From: Amanita rubescens | Taxonomy: Eukaryota; Basidiomycota; Agaricomycetes; Agaricales; Amanitaceae | Direction: 5' to 3' | DNA length: 64,000 bases | Assembly (NCBI GenBank): GCA_015039365.1 | Contig: WION01000005.1 | Coordinates: forward strand, 1-64,000 | Shown here: piece after piece, positions 42,037 to 54,800 of the stretch | Layout of the letters: each line of letters begins with the position of its first letter | Position numbering within the stretch: position 1 is the stretch's first letter | The notes under the pieces: generated by a model | What the model was told of the DNA's origin: nothing | What the model saw: the letters and a program-made list of their open reading frames with translations, nothing else | Database searches by the model: none | Program-made: the position numbers and the translations under genes

Positions 42037-43831
42037 TTGGCATTTGATAACACACACTTCGACGAACTTCCGGAAAGCCAGCCCGTAGGTTACTGGCCAC
42101 GTTGTCAAAACGGATTGGAGAGCTCCACCAAATAGAGCTACACGAGATCGTAAAGGGAACTACGTTCTTGACGGATACTACGTCAGACTAAACGGTGCAA
42201 AACGAATCTGGGAAGATACAGGAGGGAATCCAGTTAAAGAACAAGAATTCTGGATACCACAAAAAGAAACTAGACCTCTGAACGAATCATACTATTACTT
42301 CGCAGATCTATATCTTCAGGAACAACACATCAGATTCGATCACCTCACAGAACGTTGGATAGCATCCGAGACACAAGACTTTGTCCCTAACGAATACTTC
42401 AACACCCCTACTTGGATAAAAGGGACTGTTGATGCTCTACCGGAAAACTTAAGACCGAAAATTCTCCAATCCATACAGACAACTACAAAAGGCAAAAAGA
42501 AAGCAAATTTTGGCCTAAACGATAGTGAATCCGAGAAAGAAGAAGAAACAGATCAAAAACCCGATCTATCTCTTGATTTTCTCAGTGACCTTTCAATTGG
42601 AACGACACCAACACCTGCCCAACAACCGACCAATCCCGAACCAGGTCCTTCGAACCCTAAAGAAGAAAAGGACGAAGAAGACCCGTTTGACTCTGACAGA
42701 ATCAAAGTAGACGAACCTAAACCCGATCCAACTCCACCGCGCAGAGATCCATCACCCCCACCATCACCAAGAATGTCTGGAGGAAGTACAGACCCTATAC
42801 CCAACCCACGAACCCCTAGTCTCATCGGAGATCTCCCTGAATTTAAAGGGAAGCGAAAAGATGCCAATACGTTCATAGAAGATATCGAAATCTTCTTTGA
42901 CATGAATCCTGAACGGATGAATACAGACCGTTTAAAGATCCTTGCTGCCCTAAACAAGATCTCAGATGGAGCTAGACAGTGGAAAAAGAATAAATTAGCG
43001 GAGTTACGAAAATCACGCGCTACCGTTGAAGGAGGCGTCACAAGACCCGCTTTATTCGATGACTGGGAAGCATTCAAACTATCATTCTTGACAGATTGGG
43101 GAGAAGTTGATCCGAGCGGAAATGCATACACGAAAATTCTCAATCTACAGAACAGATCGTCCATGAAAGGAAAGAAACAGATGACCTTGCCTAATTACGT
43201 CAATCAGTTCAAGGAACAAATCACGAAAGCAGGAATCGAAGGAGAAGCAGCATTCCATATGTTCGGAAAAGGACTCACAGCACCCGAGTTCGAAAAAGCA
43301 ATGCTCATGAACCCAAAAACATTACAAGATTGGTACGACATTGCTATCAAACTCGACAACATCCGAACCCGTTCATACGCTTATTCCCCCCGATCTGGAA
43401 ATGGTCATTCATCATCCTCTCATAACGACGAATCATGGGCTATGCAGATCGATCATAAATTTCTAGAACAAGAAGAAGACCCAGAACTAGAACTCATGAT
43501 CAGATCTATGTCCAAAGAAGAAAGAGAACGCTACATCAAAGACGGTTTATGTTTTATCTGCGGAATCAAAGGACACATGTCAGGGCAATGCCCGAAGAAG
43601 AAAAGAAACAAAGGGAAAGGCCGATTTAAAGGAGGAAGGAAAAGAGGATTCACGCCCAAACGTCACATTCGAGCCACATCAAATGATGGTGACGGAAATT
43701 GGGAAGAAGAAGAAGTCCGAGAGTCTAAACCAAATTACACCAAGAACATCCGAGCGCTGATGAAAGGGATGTCAACCGACGAAAAGAATGATCTATTACT
43801 ATCTCTTGCCGATGATAACGAGGATTTTTGA
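42037..43831 (+). CDS. gag: element C Gag, 5' end apparently damaged
   Basis: The clear frame from ATG 42773 encodes 352 residues with capsid-like TFIEDIEIFFDMNPERMNTD, FLTDWGEVDPSGNAYTKILN, FHMFGKGLTAPEFEKAMLMN and a CCHC knuckle CFICGIKGHMSGQCP, then a basic tail. The same frame is open upstream to about 42105 (GYYVRLNGAKRIWEDTGGNP; WIASETQDFVPNEYFNTPTW; acidic Pro-rich stretch) without any ATG. A further plausible N-terminal piece (FDNTHFDELPESQPVGYWPR) lies in another frame from about 42037, where TTG occupies the expected start. Either this copy lost its start codon and gained a 1-nt shift near 42120, or it uses a non-AUG start. Stop 43829-43831 overlaps pol. Confidence 0.8.
43825..43831 (+). 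promoter_or_regulatory. Gag stop / -1 shift site TTTTTGA
   Basis: Gag ends GAT TTT TGA. Slipping back one base on the T run gives TTG ACA GTG, directly into the pol frame, so the overlap suits -1 frameshifting at the stop. Confidence 0.5.
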
Positions 43832-45493
43832 CAGTGGGACTCATGACAGTGGATGAAGTCTCAGACACACCAGATTCAACTCTCGATATATCTCATGTAA
43901 CAGTACAATCTATTTCGAAACGAAGATTATCTGTCCCTATCAAAGTTGAAACTGAAAACAACACTGAAAACCTCGTTGCCCTTGTCGACTGCGGAGCCGA
44001 AGGGATATTTATCGACAAAAGGATAGCACACAAATGGAGAAAACGAAAAATTCTACGACCAATTAGAGTTTATAACGTCGATGGCACCATAAACAAAGAA
44101 GGAGAAATTGATGAACAATGTCTAATCACCTTCGAAATGAACGGAAAACGCATGACTGAATGGTTTTACGTATCAGCAATAGGAAAACAAACGGTTATAC
44201 TGGGGCTTCCTTGGTTAGAGAAGCATAACCCTGACGTAAATTGGAGAGAAAAGACTCTAGAGTTCCAAGACTCTGAACAGGACAAAATCAAGGCATCACT
44301 TCGGAGCATCTGTCAACAGATTGACAGAATAGCTATGCCTGAATGGGAAGAAGATCTCGTCATCGGATATTTGATGTCACACAAAGGATCACAGACGACA
44401 GATCACAGATGGAACACGCATACATTTGAGGATATAGGAAGCTGGTCAGAAGACGAATACGACCAAGTAACTATCGCACGATATACACCAGCTCAACAAA
44501 TGGAACACAAATACCATCAAACAGAGGAGGTTTACACGCTCCCTCCTGAATACTCGGCATGGAAAGATGTATTCGAGAAAAAAGCAAGTGAACGATTCCC
44601 GGAAAGCCGATCTTGGGATCACCAGATAGAACTTCGCGATGATTTCATACCAAAAAGAGGAAAAATCTATCCCTTATCTCCGAAACAGCAGAACACACTG
44701 GATGAATGGATCAAAGAACATGTTGAAAAAGGCTACATCAGACCATCGAAATCGCCGCAGGCATCACCTTTCTTCTTTGTAGAAAAGAAAGAAGCACAAA
44801 AACTACGACCCTGCCAAGACTATCGATATTTGAACGAATACACTAAACCAAACGCATATCCATTACCCCTTATCTCCGATCTTATGATTAAACTCAAAGA
44901 TTCGGAATACTTTACGAAATTGGACATCCGTTGGGGATATAATAACGTTCAAATCAAAGAATCTGACAGATGGAAAGCCGCCTTTATCACCAATCGAGGT
45001 TTATTTGAACCTAACGTCATGTTCTTTGGATTACGAAATTCACCAGCAACGTTCCAAGCTATGATGGACGATTATTTCAGGGATTTTACAGAAAAAGGAT
45101 GGCTCGTCATCTACATGGATGACATGCTAATACACGCGCGCACTAAAGAAGAACTCGAGATTCGAACGAAACAAGTACTTGAACGATTACAGAAACACGA
45201 TCTTTACCTCAAGCTTGAAAAGTGTAAATTCGCTGCCAAAGAAGTTGATTTTCTAGGCACCGTCATATCCAAAAATACAATAAAAATGGATCCGATCAAA
45301 CTTGCCGGAATCAGGGACTGGCCAACCCCTTCTACCGTTAAACAAGTTAGATCCTTTTTAGGATTCGGAAATTACTATCGAAGGTTTATTTTCGGATTCG
45401 CCCATCTTGCACGACCCCTGCACGACCTAACAAAGAAAAACAAATTATGGACATGGACCGCAGAATGCCAAGTCGCATTCGATCTATTAAAAG
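43828..45493 (+). CDS. pol: element C Pol, N-terminal part (protease, RT), split
   Basis: Begins in the -1 frame at the end of Gag. Protease region LVALVDCGAEGIFIDKRIAH has D-C-G where D-S/T-G is expected, an oddity worth checking; partner segment KQTVILGLPWLEKHNPDVNW. RT has the usual blocks: WDHQIELRDD, GYIRPSKSPQASPFFFVEKK, RPCQDYRYLNEYT, YFTKLDIRWGYNNVQIKE, FGLRNSPATFQAMMDD and the catalytic YMDD (near 45114). Ends in FLGFGNYYRRFIFGFAHLAR and CQVAFDLLK, where Copia element D interrupts. Removing D and one AAAAG copy continues in frame at 55574. Confidence 0.93.
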
Positions 45494-46198
45494 TGTTGAA
45501 CTTATAATATACGATATACATACAGTATATAGTAAATATAAGTGATATCATTAGTTTACACTAACTAATGTAATAACGCTCAGTTACTTACTCGTCTCTC
45601 AACCAATCATAATAGTGGATGATTGAGTGTGAGATAATATATTGACATGAGAATATATTCAACATATTCTCATACTCATCTACCAATCATAATAGTGGAT
45701 GATTGATGATGAGAACATATTCTGACATGAGAATATTCTAGCGATATTCTCATAAGATCATCCAATCATAATAGTGGAACTATTGATGATGTGAATATAT
45801 GTTGACATGAGAATAGAAGACATATATACGTTATGGTTATCGACCTATCACATTGAAGATTGATAATGTGATGAGTCAGTCAATATAATTGATGAGTCAA
45901 GTGCTGCGCAAAGCTATGCATTGCTGTACAATAGCTGTGCATTGCTGTGGAATGACGCCTTATGAGTCAAATACCTTTGACTCATACTGATAAGACTCTT
46001 TATACTTATTTGTAGTTTAGTAGTATATAAACTGTACTCTAGTAGCGTCAATCCTTATCCTATTATCCTCTCTACTGTCTACTGTTGAGCCCCAGCTCCA
46101 GTAAGCTCTTAACAACTCCACACCACACTCGGTAAGTAGTACATTCTATGTACTAGACTGCGCTGCTCGCTAGGGACTTGTTACCCCTAGTTTCAACA
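45494..46198 (+). repeat. 5' LTR of element D
   Basis: TGTTGAACTTATAATATACG..CCCCTAGTTTCAACA. TATATAAA at 46024-46031. Internal short repeats CCAATCATAATAGTGGA (three times, 45602-45776) and GACATGAGAATA. Two splice-donor-like sites, GTAAGC at 46101 and GTAAGT at 46132, lie downstream of the likely transcript start. Confidence 0.95.
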
Positions 46199-46211
46199 GG
46201 TTATGGGCCCC
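46199..46211 (+). promoter_or_regulatory. primer binding site of element D, half-tRNA-iMet type
   Basis: GGTTATGGGCCCC directly follows the LTR. GGTTATGGGCCC is the complement of the initiator-tRNA anticodon arm (..GGGCCCAUAACC), the site used by Drosophila copia, which primes with a 5' half of tRNA-iMet. Confidence 0.78.
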
Positions 46212-47424
46212 GAAACCAGACGCCTTTGGCGCTATTGGTTGTGAAGCCAAGCGACGCACACTCTCAAGTCATTGACGGAGAGAAAAGGTAAAACAAAGGT
46301 AACTGGGCGAGGCGCCCAGTGTGGTTTTCATTTTCTTGTTAAATTAGTCACCGCACTTGGCTAACCCTTCTGGGAAGTGAGGGATAGACTCAGAGTCATC
46401 CGCTTACCTGGATTGTATACGCCCGGACCCAGGGCTAAGGGGACCCCGTTAATTACTCAGCGGTCTAAATTACGAGTATCCCTGTACAAGGGACAGTCTT
46501 GGATGACGTTAAAAACCGGCTTAGATCGCCTTAAAAATCTCGCAGTGGACCATTACTGCGTCAATAGAAATTGGCTCACTTGTGAAGTGTGAACTTCACC
46601 GGTTATTACCTACCGTATAAAAGGGTAACGTCCCACACTGTATTCCGCTTGGGCAGTGTGATGTGATTGGACGTATTGAACCACGCTATACCATCATCAG
46701 GATTTTCGATCCTGTAAAATACCTAATATATGTACAAGTAATAATAGATTCTAGTATAAGGGGTGAGATGAGGTCTCATTGTGGACCGTACACTCTGCCT
46801 ATCGAGAATGTGCCCTTAGGGACTTCTCTAGATTAGGAATACACTCAGCTGTAACCCAGCGGTGTCTAGATTAATTCTTAATACTTGTACATACACGTCT
46901 AGTGGGGGATTGAGACCCCATAGACCATCTAAGTGATGGACTTATCTCATGCATTTGGGAATGCAGTCGTTATCGTCATGGTTATTCCAGAGATTAAACG
47001 GTTATCATTTGATCGTTTAAGAAGGGACAAGGGCCGATCCCCGAGTCTTTAATCTATTGTCAGACGCTTAGGTTGGCTATTCTTACCTACATTGGATCAT
47101 ATCCCACGCAAATATTATGCTGCGTTATTAGATGCTAAAAACATTGAAGTGGATACCAATGTGACATAGATCTTGGTTAATATAACACCTTTCATAACGA
47201 TTAGTACCAAATTCAACATGCATGACAAGAAGAAACAATGATGTGCGAAACTTGTGCCGAAACATCCAATTTGCGTACAAATTATCTGTTTTCTGGGATT
47301 AGTAAGGGCTGAAGGCTCTGAACGCCCATTCCTTTCTTTTTGATCTTATCCAAAGAACTATGTGATGATTAAACCTCCTGATTTCAGCAAAATTTTTAAA
47401 TTCATTTTTTCATTTTATATAAAA
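46212..47424 (+). other. long leader of element D
   Basis: About 1.2 kb without a clear gene. A 71-codon frame (46377-46592) is present but unsupported. Ends CCTCCTGATTTCAG at about 47376-47389, a good splice acceptor 35 nt before the ATG at 47425, so the leader may be removed as an intron using the GTAAGT donor in the LTR. Confidence 0.55.
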
Positions 47425-48681
47425 ATGTCGTTCGAAAATTCCTTTTCGTTGTTGTCCCGCACTGGTGTTGCCCCTGGCACACCGACTTTTTCACGCGGGA
47501 GCCCCCGCCAGAACACCTTTGGCAACGCTTTGCCGAACTCTGGCGTCCGGCACCTCCAGGTCCCTGTTAGGACCTTACCAAAGAATTCGCCGCCGCCTGC
47601 AAAGGCACAGGTACCAGAAATGGTACCTTCATTACGTATTCCTGTTCCGACTTCTGCGCCTCAAGCTGTGAGGCTTAATAGGAACTATAAAAAGTATCCT
47701 GTTCCCATGGGCTCGCGCCCATATATGCCTCATGCAGCAAAGGGCTGCCACTGTTCGCATCCCGATGCGATACATCACGTACACCGCTGTGTACAAAAAG
47801 TCGTCTTCGACTATAAAGGAGTCCCGACGGCTCCCAAATCAATGCGGAGCCCAACAGGTCAGTCTTCCAGAAATACTAGGTGTGCATCTTTATCTCATAA
47901 AGATAATCTAGTCTCATACGCCAAGGCCGCGAAGGCTGTTGGGCCAGTCTCTCGTCCACAAGGACGACCTGTTATCGTCAACGAAGGTTGGCGATATAAC
48001 AAAGATCGTGGATCGCCTTGGATCCACAACACTAAACCGGAAGAGTGGTCCTATGGACCACCAAACAATGCCCATGTCCAATTCAGGCCAGTCACCAAAA
48101 ATGACTGGCATAAGGGTAATCGTCAATGGAAAAATAAAACGAATATCCCTAATGCTTTGGATTCGGATGCGTACCGCCAACATTTCCTTGGCATCGCATC
48201 TGACGAAAGGGGCAGAATTCCTCTTCCGGAGGAGATCACTCAAATATACAAAAAAGGAAAGGTAAATACACCTTTTAATGTATATAAGACCCAACTAAAA
48301 CATAATATAGAACAAAAAGGATGGCGAAAGTCAACAACACCTACCTGGAGTAGATGTGCCCCCAACATTGCAAGTTGGGGATATATCGTATCTAAAACTC
48401 GAGCCGAAAGCAGAGCGGCTGGAGTGTTTCCTTCAAATCAAGAGGGAACCGAAGTAAAAAGGGTTGTTGACGAATATAGTAATGACATGGGAATATGGCA
48501 GGAAACTGGAAGGCTTCCCGGACGGTATAAAGACTTTCCTCACATAAAATTACCTAAAGAATCTATTTTCGACAAACCTGTCGATGATAGAGACAATAGG
48601 AGGGCTAGATTCGCATCTAACCCTGTGACGGAAATTCGATATTACATACCTGAAAGGACGTGTAAAAAAGATATTCCCTAG
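47425..48681 (+). CDS. element D ORF1, extra 5' gene of unknown function
   Basis: I prefer ATG 47425 (MSFENSFSLLSRTGVAPGTP, preceded by AAAA) to the upstream in-frame ATG 47362. About 418 residues, basic, with an N-terminal Ser/Pro/Gly-rich part, a Cys/His cluster CHCSHPDAIHHVHRC (residues ~117-131 from this start) that could bind zinc, then Trp-rich segments (WRYNKDRGSPWIHNTKPEEW; RQWKNKTNIPNALDSDAYRQ; GWRKSTTPTWSRCAPNIASW) and a charged C-terminus ending KDIP. No protease, integrase or RT motif. Since the polyprotein's Gag lacks a CCHC knuckle, ORF1 might supply nucleic-acid binding, but that is inference. Copia elements normally have no gene here. A captured host gene fragment is another possibility. 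Confidence 0.75.
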   Translation: MSFENSFSLLSRTGVAPGTPTFSRGSPRQNTFGNALPNSGVRHLQVPVRTLPKNSPPPAKAQVPEMVPSLRIPVPTSAPQAVRLNRNYKKYPVPMGSRPYMPHAAKGCHCSHPDAIHHVHRCVQKVVFDYKGVPTAPKSMRSPTGQSSRNTRCASLSHKDNLVSYAKAAKAVGPVSRPQGRPVIVNEGWRYNKDRGSPWIHNTKPEEWSYGPPNNAHVQFRPVTKNDWHKGNRQWKNKTNIPNALDSDAYRQHFLGIASDERGRIPLPEEITQIYKKGKVNTPFNVYKTQLKHNIEQKGWRKSTTPTWSRCAPNIASWGYIVSKTRAESRAAGVFPSNQEGTEVKRVVDEYSNDMGIWQETGRLPGRYKDFPHIKLPKESIFDKPVDDRDNRRARFASNPVTEIRYYIPERTCKKDIP

Positions 48682-48875
48682 TTTACTTTCTAGTATTAAC
48701 ACTAGAATAGTAAAAAATACTATATTCTTGTCATTTCTGACATGAACGACATTAAGCTTAAGAAATCAGGACGGAAATTACATCATCACATATATTCTTA
48801 TGCCTTATTATTATTTGAACCTTTTCTTACGAAAAATCTTCTTAGATTTTAAACAAACTTAACCAAAGTAAGAAA
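48682..48875 (+). other. ORF1/gag-pol spacer of element D with acceptor-like site
   Basis: AT-rich 194-nt spacer. AATCTTCTTAG at 48836-48846 is a plausible splice acceptor about 30 nt before the Gag-Pol ATG, giving an alternative exon 2 for the LTR donor. Confidence 0.45.
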
Positions 48876-51800
48876 ATGTCTTCTTCCAATTCGATAAACT
48901 CCATTGTTCCTGTCCTTACTGGATCAAATTGGCTTGCATTCGAAAGACTTATGACTGCGTACTTGAACAGTCAAGGTCTTGGTGCACATATTGATCCTAA
49001 ACTTGATTGGCCCAGAGATCTTGAACCATCTGAAAAAGAGGCGATCAAGACATCTGATATAAAGCCAGATCAGTTAAAAACTCTTAAAGAAATTCGCAAA
49101 GAATATGTCGAATTTAAAGAGGACAATATGAAAGCCAAGGGTTACATTACCTTAAAACTAGCACCTAATCTTGTACACCTTGTTGACGATAAAAATGATA
49201 AAGCCGAAGTCCTTTGGAAATCTCTAAAGGATAAATTTGGTAAACAAGGTCTGGCTGCTACGTTTGGACTCTATAGACAAATTGTCGACTGGAAACTTAA
49301 AGAGAATTCCAATCCAAACACTCAAGTTCCGCATCTTATGGACTTGATTAATAGAGTATCAAACCAAGGTGTAACCTTAACCGTCAAAATGCAAATTATG
49401 ACGATCCTACATGCCTTACCTCCTTCATGGGACAGCTTTGTCGCAAATCTGTTGGCACACTCCGCAGATGATGACACTGTAGATGAATTCCTTAATCTCA
49501 TATCTGAGGAATGGTCCCGAAGGAAAGGTAACAGGAACAATGCCAATACTTCTGTTGTCACGAGAGGGAATAAACATTCTAACTCTCAAGTAGTTGCAAA
49601 TATGGCACGCCAACAATTGCAACAAGGACAACCTCGCACCCCTTGGAATTCCTATCGTGGGAAATCCTTTCGAGGCAGAGGTGGAAGAAAACCAATGGGA
49701 AATCGAAGAAACCCAACACAACATACTTCGACAGGTGGACCATCTAATGGACCAAAACATACACCTGGCCAATCTCAGACTCCTTTTAGACCCCAATGGG
49801 CTGGTCAAGTCCCTAATCAGTCTAAAGGACCAAATTGGGAACGCAATAAGGCAGCTAAAGCAAAGAATCGTGCGAATAAACTTGCTGCTCGCACAGCAGC
49901 TCAATCAACACTTGGTTCTGGGCATGCTATGGCATCTTCGACATCAGCATCTTTACCTCTGATTGCCAGAATTGGAGATCAGGTAATGACAGATTTTGAT
50001 GAAGAATTTGTCCCCAAGATTTACAAGTACAAAGGTACTCGTGCGGTTCCCACGGACGACTTCATGGGGAGAATTGATGAGATATCCGAAGATTCGGGAA
50101 ATTCTGTATCCAGAGATGTACAAAAAGTACGAACTGAATCAACGGACTACTCTGATATCTTTGATTCTGCAATATTTGCAGATACTAAGGATACTCAAAG
50201 TTTGGACGATCTTGCTAGTCCTATCTTTGCTTCCTCTAGTATATCCCATCATCAAACCGATAATGAAGGATATCAAACAGATAATGAATCACATCAATCT
50301 GAGGCCAATTCTTCAGGGTATGAAGGACTTTATACCGATGAAGAGCCTGAGGGACCAATGCCTGGTTCCTTTGATGATGAACAAATAAGTTGGTGGTATG
50401 TACATACCAGACAATATTATGTGGATCAAGTTCGACAAGCTAATTTGGAAGCTCGAAGAATGAATACTAATGCACGCACTATAGAACACTTACAAAATAT
50501 GTTGAGAGGGATGGTAATTGACCATGACACTGTATCCCTCCGACCAGAATCTGTAAGTTCATCAGATTTAAATTACTTTTACCAATCTGATCAAGATTCT
50601 GTTTACCATACGGCTCCAGAATCTATGGCATCATCTCAAATCCAAACAAGGCCTATTACGCCTTATGAAGATTTTTTCAATTTATACGATTATCCAACTA
50701 ATCGTACTATTGACACTGTACCGGTAATACCATCAAATGTACCGATAGTAAACCCTACACCAAGAAGATCTACTGATCTTCATAATCTATATAATTTTGA
50801 TGCCAATATGCGTGAAAATGAAAGATACAGACAAAATATGTCTTATCTTCAAAATCTTCCAAATCATGGAACATTCTCCGAATTATATAATGAATATAAC
50901 TTGGATGAATTCATAATAGAAGAAAACAATTGTAGACGTGCTAATGTAATTAACATTGGACATCTTCAAGATCCATATAGTCAACTTTGTGATAAATCAC
51001 CCTCTTGCAAATGTCCTGAATGTTATAAAAATAATAAAGGACTTACAATATGGATGTGTGACTCAGGTGCATCACATCATTTTACCGCACACTTAGAAGA
51101 TTTTGTCAGCTATAAAAAATACGAAGTTCCTACTTCAGTATTTACAGCTGATAATCAAGCAGATATATTAGGTATAGGGACTGTGATTTTGGATCACACC
51201 CTTAAGAATGGTTCGGTTTCAAGATTGAAACTTTATCCGGTCCTCCATATGCCAAGTGCCACACTACGACTAATAAGCAATGGAACATTGTGTAAACAAG
51301 GTTTTATTGCAAAACAAGATAATGATAGGATTTCTTTCTACAGAGAAGGCTCTGAAAACGCATCACTGGAAGGATTTCCAGGAGATGGTAATGAAACATT
51401 AATGTGGACAGAAGGTCAAATTATTAAACCTTCAAATTATAAATTAATGATGACCACTATTAATGTTGTTGGATATGAAATTTGGCATCAACGGATGGGT
51501 CATCCTAGCCAACAAATATTAAAATTAGGCTCTAAAAACTTAGAGGGTTTCCCTCCCTTAACAATTCCTAAAGACTTAGAACCTTGTAACGGTTGTCTAA
51601 AAGGAAAAGCTGTTTCACAAAGCTTTCCTCTTTCAGAAAAACGTGCTACCCAACCCTTTGAACGTATACACTGTGACTTGATGACTTTTCCTATACAATC
51701 TTATCATAAACAGAAATATTTACTTGTAATATTTGATGATTGTACATCACATGTATGGGTAAAACCATTACAGAAAAAGTCTAACGTCGCTGTAGTATTT

Positions 51801-54800
51801 GAAGGTTGGCACAAACAAATATACAACCAATATGGATATAACATAAAAATAGTTCGTTCCGATCGAGGGGGCGAATTTATGTCCACCAACATACAAGATT
51901 ACTTAACTGATGTAGGAATTATTCATGAAAAATCTACTCCATATATACATCAACAAAATGGAAAGGTTGAACGCATGAATAGAACACTTTGGGAAAAAAG
52001 TGAAGCATTGAGATTACATGCTTCATGTCCTCAATCTTGGTGGAACTTTGCGATCGAAACTGCCGTACATGTTTATAATCGTACTCCACTTAGACGAACC
52101 AAATGGAAGACCCCTGTTGAAAATCTTACTGGAAAGAAACCTGATGTTTCTTACTTTAAGATATTTGGATCTAAAGCTTGGGTATTTATCCCACATGAAT
52201 CGCGCGAAAATAAATTAACACCAAGGTCTGAAATAATGACCTTTATTGGATACGAACCGAATGCAAAAGCATACCGCTTCATGACAAATACAAATCAACT
52301 TCGAGTATCCACCCAAGCTGAATTTGATGAAACCAAATTTCCAAGAGCCAAACCTCAAGATGAAAATTATACAAAAAACTTGGACCCTATCAGGCCTATT
52401 GAGCAGGATAATTCTGAAAACTCAGATAAAAATATCTCTGATGGTAAACCAGATAATGAAGGAGATATTTCATCTGAACAGCAGCATTCAGATGATGATT
52501 TCTTTGATTTCAACTTTGAAAATCATCCTAGTTCTGATTCATCAGATGATGATGATGATGACACTAAATGGGATGATAAATTAGAATCTTTCTTTGAAAA
52601 GAAAGATACATCTTCAAAAGACAAAGGTGTTGAATTGGATCAACCTACAGGCGTTGAATTAGATCTACCTGTACAAAGTCTTAAAAATAAACCTACTAAA
52701 GGAAAAGGCAAAGGAACTGCTAAAAAACCTGTAGAACCTACTCGAAGATCTGAAAGATCTAGAAAACCGGTTATACAGAAAGACAATGCTTATGGTAATA
52801 AAACACCATTAGAAATTGAAAAAGAAATTACAGAAGAACAAGATGTTGTTCGAGAATTAATTCAAGATCTTAAAGAAAAAGATAAATCTGATCCAAGACT
52901 TGACGTTACAATCAGATATTCTCTTAGATCTAAAATACGACAACATATTGATAAAGTTAAACTACTTTATTCAACATTACACAATGCTCAAATTAATGAA
53001 ATGTCATGTCTCATTAAAGAGCAAGGTAATGGTTTTCTGAATTACTTACTCGCACAAGCAATTCCTGCCATTGATATTTCAAGAGATAATATCAGAGAAT
53101 ATCAATACAAAGATATTCAAAAAGTCAAAGTTGCTGATCCCAAATCTTACGAACAATGGGAAACAGCAATGAATGATGAAATGAAATCATTGAATGATAG
53201 AAAAATCTGGGAGCTTACAGAATTACCTCATAATCGTACACCTATTAAATGTAGATGGGTATACGATATTAAATCTGACGGTCGAAAGAAGGCTCGACTT
53301 GTCGCTAAAGGATTTTCTCAAAGACCTGGACTTGACTATGATGAAACGTTTTCGCCAGTGGCAAGATATGAAACGATTCGCCTTTTGTTAGCAATATCTG
53401 TGCTAGAAAAATGGGATATTGAAGCACTAGATGTTAAAACAGCCTTTTTGTACGGAGATCTCGAAGCGGATATCTATATGCAACAACCAGAAGGTTATGT
53501 AGTCAAAGGCCAAGAACAAAAAGTTTACCAACTTAAAAAGGCAATATATGGACTTAAACAAGCCTCATATGCCTGGAATAAACAAGCTAATAAATCCTTA
53601 GAGGATTTAGGATTTATACGCTGTTTATCAGATTCTGGCGTATATGTCAGAAGAGAAGACGACACTATAATAGTGTGTATAGTATATGTCGATGACATGC
53701 TTTTCATGGGTGACAATACACCAGAAATTCATAAAGTTAAAAATGCTTTTATGAAGAAATGGGAATGTCATGATCTTGGAAAAGTTAAAGAATACTTAGG
53801 TATGCAAATCAATTACAATAAGAACATGGGTACTCTTATTATTGATCAACATGCATACGCTAAGAAGGTTGTAACAAGATTTGGTTTAGAAAATTGTAAA
53901 CCAACTCGTACACCTTTACCAACAGGATATATTCCAACTGCTGCTACAAAAGAATGTACAGCAGAAATGCGATCTTATTTTCAACAAATAATAGGATCGT
54001 TGTTATATCTTGCATTAGGAACAAGACCTGATATTACTTATCAAGTAATATTAATGTCTCAGTTTTGTGCAAACCCAAATGAAGAACACATACAGAAAGC
54101 ATTATACATAGTACGCTATGTTAATACCACTGTACAAACTAAAATAGTTTATAATGGTTTAAACAAAGAAGGCTTTGTAGCCTTTACTGATGCTGACTGG
54201 GGTGCTGACAAGATTACAAGAAAATCTGTCACTGGATATATAGTAAAACTCGCAGGAGGTGCTATATCATGGGTTTCACGAAAACAAAAAGTAGTGGCAC
54301 TGTCTTCAACTGAAGCAGAATACATGTCAATGTCTGATACATCAAGACAAATAGTTTGGATTGAGTCACTTATGAGTGAACTTGATTTTCCAATTAAAAC
54401 TATTTTCTTATGTTGTGACAATCAAGGAGCAATGTTCTTAGCCAGTAACCCTGCACAAGAACATCGTTCAAAACATATTGATATAAGATTCCACTACATT
54501 AGAGAATGTGTCGAAAGTGAGAAAGTTAAACTCACATACATTCCTACCAATGAACAAGTTGCGGATATAATGACCAAAAATCTACCATATTCAAAATTTG
54601 TAATATTCAGAATGAAGATGGGATTAATCCTTGATGATAGTCAAATATCATTAACTAATCACATTAAGGCATCACAAACTTTTGCTAATTATATCAAAAG
54701 TAAAACCCTTAATAAGTCCCCAGGACAACATAGTAAAATATTTGAAAGAATTCAAGATCTTGAAGTGCGAGGATATCTTGAAGAAATCTTTAAATACTAT

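Noticed and set aside
42553..43164. 203-codon minus-strand frame opposite gag of element C
   Set aside because: Antisense shadow of a real gag frame; other antisense frames in 47-57 kb were dismissed for the same reason.
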